From: Ctena decussata
Lineage: Eukaryota; Mollusca; Bivalvia; Lucinida; Lucinidae
Reading direction: 5' to 3'
NCBI GenBank assembly: GCA_963989385.1
Contig: OZ022508.1
Coordinates: 30,340,166 to 30,404,165, forward strand
DNA: 64,000 nucleotides
A model generated the notes under the pieces. That model was not told the DNA's origin. It saw only the letters and a list, made by a program, of their open reading frames with translations, and ran no database searches. A program made the position numbers and the translations under genes. Shown here piece by piece: positions 1-10,500 of this stretch (positions within the stretch are counted from its first letter, which is position 1; every line of letters begins with the position of its first letter).

Positions 1-14
1 AGTATTTTGCCACG

Positions 15-470
15 TGAGAGAAATTGGCTATTAGGCCAAATCATGAATTTAGTTGGGTTAACGTCCGCATATTCACACGGTCTTAATTTTAGGTCTTAAT
101 ATTTCCGGTGGCTGGTTTCACATTAAGGGCACATTTTGGCTAGTCTGTTCAATTGGCCATAGAGGATATATGATGTGGTGTGAAGGAAGGGGTGGGGATT
201 ATTAATGTTGATTTTGGGGGGGGGGGGGGGGGGAGGGAGGGGAGAAAATTGGCTATTAGGCCAAATCATGAATTTAGTTGGGTTAATGTCCGCATATTCA
301 CACAGTCTTAATTTTAGGTCTTAATATTTCCGGTGGCTGGTTTCACATTAAGGGCACATTTTGGCTAGTCTGTTTAATTGGCCATAGAGGATATATGATG
401 TGGTGTGAAGGAAGGGATGGGGATTATTAATTTTGATTTGGGGGGGGGGGGGGAGGGAGGGGGAGATTAA
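15..470. repeat. Tandem duplication of about 225 bp ending in poly-G tracts
   Basis: The unit starting near ttggctattaggccaaatca occurs twice, at about 24-240 and 247-463. The copies differ by only a few bases, and each ends in a G-run (about 217-233 and 439-453) followed by gagggagg. No coding potential was seen. Confidence 0.85.
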
Positions 471-1226
471 ATTCCAGTGGTATTTCATTTCCATGTTTAA
501 GACCAAGCATGCTTTAAAAATGTAAGTTCCAAAAACTCAATTGTTTAAATAACCCACTTCGAATATTTGTGCTATAAGAGGCCACTTTGAAATTTATCAA
601 TATGGCCTGATAAGGTGGTGAATAAAATACCACATTCTGTTTCAAGGAAAGGAAAAAAAAAAAGAAAAACAAAGAGCTAGGTAAGGCAGCTATTAGATCA
701 TAGATGTTCATTTCTTTGTGTGTGTGATTTTTTTCATGTAGTTACTTTGGTCCTAAACCAAATAGTTTGTTTACTTTTGCCTTATGACTTGCAAGTTTCA
801 TTTTACCATATTAATTAACCATATTGTAATTTAAGGACCAGTAAAATCAAGCAACCTAACAAATACTTCGGTCCATGTTCATTAAAACTTAACTATAGCA
901 GTCCTGTGGACCCAAAAAATGTCAAATAGCTCAGTTTGAAATACACATACTGTATTCATATACTCATAAATGCCTGGGGGACATTCCTAAAATGGCATTT
1001 TGAAAATTTAACAATTTAGGCAGTAACTTCAAGAAATAAATTCTGGTGGTTTACAGCCAGATTTAGTGAATTTTGACCACCTTTTCACAGGAAAAAAATG
1101 AGGGGACATTAAAATGACAGGGAGGGGTTGTTTATTAGTAGAACCTATTAGAAGAACCTATCTGGACAAGAGGGTGAATAGCACTCAATTTTGAGATCAG
1201 CCCTATATCAAATGCTTTAATAGGTG
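471..1226. other. Gene-free sequence upstream of ZC3H4
   Basis: AT-rich DNA with no convincing ORF, RNA gene or recognised repeat. Only a short A-run (about 650-665) stands out. Confidence 0.5.
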
Positions 1227-1326
1227 GGTCATACCCAGCAGGCACATGACGTCAATGCGACGTCATTACGGCACATCGACGTCTGCATGACATCAATTCA
1301 ACATCATGTGTCTGCTGGGTATGACC
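1227..1326. repeat. Foldback MITE, TIR GGTCATACCCAGCAG
   Basis: A 100-bp palindrome beginning GGTCATACCCAGCAGGCACA and ending with its near-perfect reverse complement; the centre has ACGTC repeats. The same termini (TACCCA...TGGGTA) flank the larger nested structure at 26549-28239. Confidence 0.8.
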
Positions 1327-2387
1327 TACTTTCCAGAAAAATGATAACATAAACATATATTCAGGTTTTATAGGCCAGACTTTTATAGATGCTCAGACTT
1401 AGGAGCTCTTTGGAGAGGTTTTTGTCCATTTGTTCTTGACTATTTAAAGGAGAAAAAAAATGTGCCTGAACTGTGAGAATTCTCACAATGCCAAGAGAAG
1501 TTTGAATAGAGTCTCAATAAATATGGTTGTTTGTGTCATTATTTTTTTGGCCTTGTAATTATACTCTGGGCCATACTTCAGCTCATTCCTGCACTAAATC
1601 AAGTCTGACCCTTGGGAATCTGCAAATTTAAAAGTGAAGCCTCAGTACAGTTTGTACAATTTACCGGCTACTTTCAGTCTTTGAGTACTCTGATTTGACC
1701 AAACATATCTTTTCCTATGACACATAACACCATAACTAGTGATATACCTGTTACAGTGAAGCAGGTAAACTATAATCAATACCTTGAACAATACCCAGTC
1801 AGGTAAATGTTAGTGCGATAAAATAGTATCAGTGTCAGGCTGTCAGTGTTTGCCTAGCAACCTTGCTGTTTGACTACAAGTTCAGTAGAAATTCAGCAAG
1901 CTGTCAGGTGGAAGGGTGTCACTACACAGCAGGGGATTTTCTACATGTTCACAGGGGCCGAATATGGGCCTCATTCCCAAATGAGATTTCTTTAAAATCA
2001 TGTAGAATTCCCAAATTTTACAACTTACCCCAGAATTTTCATTCCCAAATGGCCAAAATTTTTCCCAATTTTAAGAAAAAGGCCCCAGTACCAAACACAC
2101 ACACAAAAATTCAGTAAACACACACATACACAAAAAAATAAAAATAAGAAATTGCATTCCCTCCTGCTGCAAAATCTATTATGTAAATTGAACAGCAGTA
2201 AAGAAGACCCTGATCTGACTGCTCAAGGAGTATTTAGGGTCAGCACAGTAGATGATGGATGTATGGTGTATGTTTTTTTTTCTGACCCTTTCAACAGTAG
2301 TGCAGCCATATTGAGCCAGAGGACGGGTTAGAAGGAAAGGCTTTGAGAAATGGAACCTGTAAATGGCTGAAAAGAATTCTGCTTCCA
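1327..2387. other. Gene-free sequence, CA-rich patch
   Basis: No supported gene. A cacacac/aaaataaaa-rich patch lies at about 2092-2150, and the surrounding sequence is unremarkable AT-rich DNA. Confidence 0.45.
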
Positions 2388-2442
2388 GCAGGATTTTAAC
2401 CCTGACTGCTAGCCTAATGGCACCAGTGTTTAACCCAGTGAT

Positions 2443-2447
<5 letters not shown>
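2388..2447 (-). mobile_element. tRNA-derived SINE-like fragment, minus strand
   Basis: The reverse complement reads CACTGGGTTAAACACTGG...GCTAGCAGTCAGGGTT and aligns through about 60 bases with the plus-strand copy at 55826-55888. The B box here is degraded (GGTTAAAATCC). A 30-base poly-G run directly abuts it on the plus strand. Confidence 0.6.

Positions 2448-2474
<27 letters not shown>
2443..2474. repeat. Poly-G homopolymer tract
   Basis: An uninterrupted G-run of about 30 bases after cagtgat. Length is likely to vary and to be unreliable in assembly. Confidence 0.9.
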
Positions 2475-3147
2475 CTGCTAATCAGTACGTACCACAGTAC
2501 GTACCATTCAGTAAGCAGATTAGAATTATCTAAGCCATAAAATTTCGATTTGATCATTCCAAGGGGATATTTCTGGCTCAAAATATTGAGGGACAACAGC
2601 CTATCTTCCATTCATTTACATGCAAAAATCAAGATTTTGCCTTTTTGTATTTTCATGGGCCTATAGGGAAAAGTGATGGGCCAAAGAATCCTTAATAGAC
2701 ACCTTACAGAAAATTTAACTTAAAAACGAATAGCTTATGATTAAATCGGATTTAGTCTAACACTAACAGGCACAAGGCCCATCTCAGAATATCCTTGTTA
2801 TGTACCAGTTTACAACATCAGCAAGTCCTCTCTCTACACAAATTTACTTAAGGACTAAAGTTCTGCACAGATGTTAAATGAACATCCGTTAATTAATTAA
2901 CATCCGTGCATGCAGAACTTTTGACTTTTGTACAACAGTAATTCAATTCATAGCAACTCACGGCAAGCACTCTAAGAACATGCCCTTGGTATATTAACCA
3001 TATGAACTTAAAGGAAATGCTACCATCTCCACAAATCCCTTGCACTATTGTAGGGATAAAGATCAAGCACTTTTGTTTAGGGGCCCAGACTGCAAAAAAA
3101 CCCCTGAAGTTCACATAGGCTTTTTCTCTCAAAAGTCACCCCGTATG

Positions 3148-3657
3148 GGATTCTGGTGCTCTGATACATGTACATCAGTTCTAAGATTCTGGTGCTCTGA
3201 TACATGTACATCAGTTCTAAGATTCTGGCACTCTGATACATGTACATTGATCAGTTCTGAGACTCTGGCGCTCTGATACATGTACATCAGTTCTAAGATT
3301 CTGGTGCTCTGATACATGTACATCAGTTCTAAGATTCTGGCACTCTGATACATGTACATTGATCAGTTCTGAGACTCTGGCACTCTGATACATGTACATC
3401 AGTTCTAAGATTCTGGTGCTCTGATACATGTACATCAGTTCTAAGATTCTGGCACTCTGATACATGTACATCAGTTAGATTCTGACACTCTGATACACGT
3501 ACATCAGTTCTAAGATTCTGGCGTTCTGATACATGTACATTGATCAGTTCTAAGACTCTGGCTCTCTGATACATGCACATCAGTTCTAAGATTCTGGCAC
3601 TCTGATGCATGTACATCAGTTCTAAGATTCTGGCGCTCTGATACATGTACATCAGTT
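3148..3657. repeat. Minisatellite, ~36-bp unit, about 14 copies
   Basis: The unit is close to ctctgatacatgtacatcag plus ttctaagattctggcg. Some units carry a few extra bases (cattgatcag). The internal tacatgta palindrome is conserved. The unit length is a multiple of three, so several overlapping false ORFs appear on the minus strand. Confidence 0.93.
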
Positions 3658-3769
3658 CTTTTAAGGGTATGATTGAATTCACCCAATAGGCTTAGACTAA
3701 TATAGAGAATTTGAGGGCTCAAGAAACAGTTTCAGATACCATAAAACAAGTCATGAAGGTGTATATAAT

Positions 3770-4017
3770 ACCTTATTTATTTGGTTATAAGATGGGAGTT
3801 TATCCTTCCAAAATTACAGCAAATATGTAAATCAGATCTGTGCAATTCAGCTAAAAAATGGGGTTTTCTCTTCCAGAACAATTTCGAAGATCTAGCTCCG
3901 TCTTAAAAGACGGATCCAGATCTTAAAAGACGGATCCAGATCTTAAAAGACGGATTTAGATCTTTGAGCTTGTTTTGGAACGGGAAAACTCTGTCTTATA
4001 ACCGAAGAAATATGGTA
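3770..4017. repeat. Foldback MITE family D (GATCTAGA-centred), copy 1
   Basis: Ends are tttatttggttataagatggg and ccgaagaaatatggta. Its centre has GATCC/GTCTTAAAAGACGGAT units repeated three times, where other copies have one. Other copies: 6123-6332, 36787-36993, 37069-37271, 41817-42014, 42733-42922. Confidence 0.8.
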
Positions 4018-4240
4018 GATTATAAGATAGTAGAGAGATCACTGAGCTGGACATGGAAAAAAATGCCTCCATTCTGGTAATGGGGCTACCCAAGAAATTA
4101 ATATGCTCTCTCTAATTCATTCCTTTTGGAATAGACCCCATTGAAGGGTGGGTATCCATGACAGGGAAGCAAGCACCAATCTGATAACTTATAAATGATG
4201 GCCAGGCAACTTGGCAGTGTAGCCATACACCTTTAAATGT

Positions 4241-4446
4241 CAGTGCTCCAAATAACAAGGGTAACAACAAATTTTTAGGGACGATTTTCTAAATTTCTGT
4301 ATATAAACATACGTCGTGACCCCTAATTAGAACTGTCTCGCTGAGACGGTTCTAATGAGGGGCCACAAAGTATGTTTTCATTGAGAAATAAGAAAAATTA
4401 TCCCAGAATCATCTTATAAATCCCACCTTATCTGGCTGGAGCTCTG
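4241..4446. repeat. Foldback MITE family C (central GACGGTTCTAATGAGG hairpin), copy 1
   Basis: About 200-bp palindrome with ends CAGTGCTCC and GGAGCTCTG. Its core reads gacccctaattagaac...gttctaatgaggggcc around ctgagacgg. It ends about 25 bases before the presumed 5' UTR splice site of the ZC3H4 gene. Confidence 0.85.
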
Positions 4447-4459
4447 TAATGTTGTTCAT

Positions 4460-4530
4460 ATTTATTGCAGACTAACTTATAAGTAAGGCCCACCCATTGA
4501 CAAACAGCTGATGATGGCTGGTTAATAAAC
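4460..4530 (+). promoter_or_regulatory. Probable 5' UTR part of the first coding exon, with upstream 3' splice site
   Basis: A pyrimidine/AT stretch ending in ttattgcag (AG at 4469-4470) lies 60 bases before the start ATG at 4531 and looks like a 3' splice site, so an upstream non-coding exon is likely. A three-codon upstream ORF (ATG GCT GGT TAA, about 4513-4524) precedes the main ATG. The promoter was not located. Confidence is limited because transcript data are absent. Confidence 0.4.
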
Positions 4531-7500
4531 ATGACAACAGGAAGGCAGATGGTGAGCTACGATGATACCGAAGAAGCTGACGGTTTAGAGGAATATTACG
4601 GAATCACGGAAGAAATGCCTCCCGAGGAGGTTAAAACTGATGTTGGGAACAACGCAGACGAAAAAGATGGAGAGTATAGTGATTCCAAAGAGAACAGGAG
4701 AGACCGCAAGCACTCAAAATCTCATCGTAGCAGAAATCACAAGAAGTCCAAAGACCATGACAGTCAAAGCGAACGCCAAGAACAAAAGCAACCAAAGAAA
4801 GTGAAGAAAGAAGAACAGGTTCTTCAAGATCAGACAGCGCAGAAGAATTCTCCAAAAGTTGGCGAGCCATTGCTAGGGGAGGATGGAGAAATCTTGGAAG
4901 ATGGGGAGATTGCTAGTGATCAGGAGGGCGAGGTTAAAGATGATGGTAGGTAGAACATACATGCCTCATTGTATAAATGGAGACAATGACGGAAATTACT
5001 GTCTGTACAATTTACAAGCACTTTATGTCATTTTGTGAGAGATTGAATAGCAAAGACCATAAGGGCTTGCTGCTAATATAAAAGCAAGAAAACACACACA
5101 CACACACAACAAACTAATAAATTTCTTGTTAGCGTGCAGCTGAAATATCATAAAGACGATGCCATGCTACAAGTACATCTAAACATTATTTAGTTTTACC
5201 CTTGAAGTGCCAAAAACGTAGACAAAAAATTATTTTGAAAAATTCAAAAACATTTTCCTCGAAGCTATATCATATTGAAAAAAAAAATCCAACGACTAAA
5301 GGGCAAACAGCAGATGCAGATGAAGCGACACATAATTTATGAGCCGCCTCACTTTGATCTGCACTGTTTGCCAGTTCAGCTGATTTCATTTTTTGGCACT
5401 TTAAAAGTTCAAGAGTTGACGTCTGTGTGTTTTACCATGCATGAACTTGTGTACTAGCTCAGTGTTGCACTCCAGACCGCTTCTGTTTGTCATCTAAACA
5501 TATATGAAATGAACACATACTGTAGTGATGTATTTGTCTCCTCTCGTTAAAACTGCCTTGCTGAGACGTTTCCAGTGAGACGTCAGTTAGAACTGCCTTG
5601 CTGAGACTGTCACAATGATTCGTCAAGGCATGTTTCGTTAGGAATTTAGAAAACTTATCTCAGACTTATCCTCAAGAACCTCACCTTGTCTGCAGCTCTG
5701 GTTCATAAATGAGCCGCGAGACAACAAAACCAACAAAGTGGCATGTGAGTAAACTCAAATCTGCCCAGTCTGATTAGAGTCTTTGCTGTCTGCATGCAGG
5801 TAGCTTAGACTCTTAGCTACCCTTTAAGCGCAAAGCAAAGACTCTGATCCGACTGGGCGGCTGCCTGGGCTGATCTGAGTCTTCGCTGGGTGCACATGCC
5901 ACTTTGTTGGTTTTCTCATGCCGTGGCTCAAATGTTTAAATTTTACAGATGACGGAGAAGTTGAAGACGATAAAGGGGATGGTGAGGAGGAGGATTTAAA
6001 AGGGGAGGCTAAGGAGGACGGAGGAGACCATGACAAAAAAGATAAGAGGAAAAGGAAGAGAGACAGACACAGGGATCAGTCGTCCAAGCGAAGACGGTCC
6101 AAAGAGGATAATAAAGATAAGGTACCGTATTTCTTCGGTTATAAGACAGAGTTTTTCCCTACCAAAACAACCCCAAAAATCTAGATCCGTCTTATAAGAT
6201 GGATCTAGGTTTCAGGGATTGTTTTGGAAGGGAAAGCCTATCTTGTACATGTAGCAGAGTTTCATAAGACATTTAGATATATTTTGGTGAATTCTAGATA
6301 GGGGAAAGCCCTATAGCCAAATAAATGGGGTAAGCAGACTGTATTTGCGGAGAAAAGCCTTTCATTTTAGATTTGAGTTTGATATTTCATCAAATGAAAA
6401 AGCGTTTGAAAGGTAAACTTGACAAAACAAATGAAATGTACATGTAATTCTGTTTAATTGAATCAGTTACTTGAAATGTGCAAAAAAGATAGTTTTAATG
6501 ATATTGCCTTTATCACTATAGAGTAAAGGCAAAAATTGCAAACCCTAATCAGAATGCTCTTATGGAGCACATATTAAAGTGTGTTTTGTTTAGTGAGGCA
6601 TACTGTTCTATTATTTAGGATAAGCAAAACTTACAATAAGCCAACTTTTAACTTTTGTAGCAGAAGAAAAAGAAGCGTCACCATGATTACAAAGACTACG
6701 ATAAAGTAGAGGATGATTTTGACCAAGGCTGGCTGCAGCCAAAAGGTGATCAAGAGAAACATGGGGGTCGCTCTTCTCCAGCACCATACGATAGCCCTGA
6801 TGAGGAATTTGGAAGTCCGAGGGGCGATAGAGACAAGCGGAGAAGACCATCGGGTGACCGCAGGTTCAATAATTCTCGAGGCAATCGTAATAGAGGCCGA
6901 GGTAGTAGGAGTAATAGAGGTAATGATCACCATAGAGACAGAGACCGGGGCCGTGATCGTGGAGATCGTGACAAAGACAGGAGAGACAAACGAAGAAACA
7001 GTGGTGAGGGATATAGTCCTGGACCCTATGATAGTCCCTCTGATGAAGATTATGATGGAGAGGGCAAGTATGTATCTGTTTATTAGATTTATGAAGTACT
7101 AGCTTGATGAAGGCATATTCTGAACAATGACTGGCACCACGATAATTCATTTACCACATGTTTAATTGGAATTAACTTTCAAGTCCTTTTATACGAGTTT
7201 ATGCAGAGTTTTGTCCTCAGTAACTAGAACTACCAATAAAAAGAAGTACTTTTCAATAGCTCAAGGGTATTCCATTTATCAAAGTTTGAATATAATTTAG
7301 TAATTTACCAGACTGAGTATAGACAAATTTCCAGGATAACAAATGTCAGAGGTAAAAAAATGATAAATTATGTCATCAGTCACTATAAAGCATGTAACTT
7401 TGTTTAAATAATAATCAGCATGCAACTATGCATTTGTATAAAAATTGTTCTGATATGTGAAAAAATCTTCCAAAGCATTTTTACGGATTCACAAAATTTC

Positions 7501-10500
7501 AGGTGCACAATTTTGGAGGGTTAAATTAATGGTACAGAGTTCAGTCAACTCTGCAAAATTAACCCTCCAGAATTTTGCAACCAAAGTTGTATCCTTGCCC
7601 CAGCTATAATATCATTAATTTTCTAGGTTTGGAGGCAGAAAACCAAAGACTATGATGAGTATGGTGGAGGGAGAATACCTTGATCCATCCATGACAACTA
7701 ATGAAAACGAGGTTTGTGAGATCTAGCTGCCAACAAACAAAATAAATAAGGGATGATGAAATTTGAAGATCTGTTTTTGTCTACAGTTTCACTTTCACAC
7801 TAATTTTGAGTTTTATTGTAAATCAGTTGGAAATAAAAATGCAGTGTTTTATTGTGAATCAATGTGGTGTGAAATAATGCAACCTTTCCCACACTAAGTT
7901 ACTATTCAGTTTGTACTGTAAGGGAGATAATTCAAATTTCTAAAATGGTATGGTGAAAATATAAAATATACTCAGTACAGTGTAAGGGAGATAAATCAAA
8001 TTTTATAGTTACAATTTTAAAAGCAAGAAGATGAGAGAAATTATTTCAATTGCATACTGAATTTTAGAAAAAGCTGAAAAGCAGTTTTTCTTAAAATACA
8101 AAGTAGTCAAAATGTATTGTATTTCTGCAGCGTTTGCAACATAACAAAAGCAAGAAGAAAAAGCGACAAGAGTACAGAGACAGACCGGACCGAGAGAATG
8201 ATGAAGAACAGCCTGCTAAAAAGAAGCCTCTTCTACAGACACCCATGGAAGAAAGACCATTCTGTCGATTTTTCAAAGAAGGAAAGTGCCAAAAGGTTGG
8301 TTTTTAGTAGTGTTGTCTTGTCATGGTCAGGAAAATATCATGAAAATGTTTTCTTTTTCCAGGTCATGGAATTTGTTTTTGGTCAGAGAATTTTGGATAG
8401 TGCCAAAAGGTTGGTTTCCAGGGAAAAATATCTGGAAAATGCAATTAATTCCAAGTCAGGGAAGTATCGGGAAATTTTGTAAAAATGTCAGGGATGATTT
8501 AAAGAATTTGAAAAATAATGGCTATGTGGCAATCATTTAAATAAATGATAATTCAAATGATGATAAGTATTTAAATTAAATAATTTGATAAAATTAAGTA
8601 ATGGGCTCCTATTTATCTCGGAATGTGTCTTGGATTCCTGTTTCATGATCCAGCCCTAATAATTTTGCATATTTCTTACAAGATATAGGGTGTGCTAGTC
8701 ATTAGAACTGCCTCACAGAGCAGGAAAGGCCGCAACCTATGTTTCTAATTAGAAAAATTTAAAATTTCTCTAAAATTTATCAAAATATAATGATTTTTAT
8801 AGTCATCAAATATTTCCAGTAAAACCTTATTCTTACAGTATAATATGTCTTATAAATTTCAGGGAGGTGATTGCCAGTTCAACCATGACTTCCGTCCAGA
8901 CAAAAAGCCTATGTTGTGTAAATATTACCTCACGTCTTACTGTAGGAATGAAGAAAGCTGCACTATGATGCATTATATCCTTTTATAAATTTTATCTGAA
9001 ACACTTTTAAGTACTGTAAAGTGATCACTAAACTGAGACTGAGAGTTGTCTCCCTTTCAGAAGTTGTTGCGTAAACATGAAGATGTATACATCCATTTAT
9101 CTTGAGCTGATTGCTGGGTAAATATGGTCATGTGTGGAGGTTCAAATCACATCCAGCATGGGGGTGTTGGAAAAGCTTAGAAAAAAAAATCAAGCAACAA
9201 CCTTTTGTAGTCTAATTTATTTTATATCTGTCAGTCAGCAGATATCTAACGCACTGCAGATATCTAATACTGTCAGAGTATATTTGCAAGAAAATTTTCA
9301 TTGGCTTGAAAGGAATATCATACCATTTAGCATGAACACAGTCAGAAAATATAATTTGAGCCACAACACGAGAAAACCAACAAAGTGGTTGTGCGCACTG
9401 TGCACTCAGATCAGCCTGGGCATCCGCCCAGTCTGACGAGTCTTCGCAGTGCACTTAAAGGGTAGCTAAGAGTCTAAGTTACCTCCATGCGGACAGCGAA
9501 GACTCTGATCAGACTTTGTTGGTTTTCTTGTGTCGCAGCTCATTTCATCTGTGCATCATATACACACATAATGACCAATGAAAGTTTATATGTTTTGGTT
9601 GCAGAGAATAGTCAGTGATGCATGTTACCATTTGTGAGCTTTTGAAATATTGCAAAGTTTTAAAAAATTTGGACACCTAAAATGATTACCTTAATTGTTG
9701 TAAAAATGGAACAGTTCGGTTTTACAGTGCAGTTATGTGTTCAAAAGATGCAGATGAAATGGCAAGCAGTGTAGGCCCTGATCAGACTGCTCTTTAGGAG
9801 CAGTCTGATCTGGTCCTCACTGTTTGCTTAGACCTATATGTTCCAATACTTAGAATTTTAGGGTAAATAGTTGTTTAGCCACAAGTATGTATTTCTCCTT
9901 AACCTTCAGTACCTGAATTTCCATGCAAGTACTTCCATACAGGACAGGAATGTTACCAAGGTGACAACTGTAAATTCTCCCATGATCCTCTCACAGAAGA
10001 AACAGACCAGGCCCTCAAAAATGTGAGTTGTACTAAATGGTTTTAGTATGGTTAAAGAACCAAAGAAGCAGACAACAAATTCACATCCGCAAAATTTAAA
10101 AAAAAAATTGTCCAAACTATGTTGTATTGAGAATTCAAAGAGGGCAAACAGTGTAGATCTACATGTAGTTGTGGCGGCTCATTATGAGCCGCCTCATCTG
10201 GATTTGCAGGGTTTGTAAACTCAAACTGTTTTCGTTTTTGGGTTAATAGCAGACTGCATAGGTAAAATTCCTCATTATGCTGATAATATTACTTCTTGAC
10301 TTCAGCAGCATAAATTAAGGAGGAGCTTGTACATGTATTTCAGTCTAGCAGCATAACTAGGCAAAACTCCTTCCAGTTCTCTAAAGTTATTGTAGGAGTG
10401 TAACAAGGAATTTTGATCCCTGCAGCGTAATATAGAATTATCAGAGCATAACAACGAATTTTGGAAGCATGTACCATCATGAATTTTTAATAAGACTTTT

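Larger units (their letters stand above)
8975..9912 (+). other. U12-type AT-AC intron in the ZC3H4 gene, between CCCH fingers 2 and 3
   Basis: The intron starts ATATCCTTTT immediately after CAT-T, where the His codon closes finger 2. It ends CTCCTTAACCTTCAGTAC before CTGAATTTCC. ATATCCTT is the canonical minor-spliceosome donor, and CTCCTTAAC matches the U12 branch-site consensus, with the branch A about 10 bases from the AC end. Joining gives HSEFPCKYF in frame, the same spacing as the HNDFPC segment of vertebrate ZC3H4. No usable GT donor lies near the end of the exon. It contains one foldback MITE (9357-9542) and a second short hairpin repeat (9715-9862). Confidence 0.88.

Noticed and set aside
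3129..3722. Overlapping minus-strand frames rich in TDVHVSE repeats
   Set aside because: Produced by the 36-bp minisatellite, whose unit length is a multiple of three; no start context, flanking exons or composition typical of a gene.
8296..8540. Extension of ZC3H4 exon 5 into the intron (frames with repeated SAKRLV)
   Set aside because: A gttggt donor follows CQK, and the next exon supplies GGDCQFNH, completing the CCCH finger; the intron carries diverged duplicated sequence.
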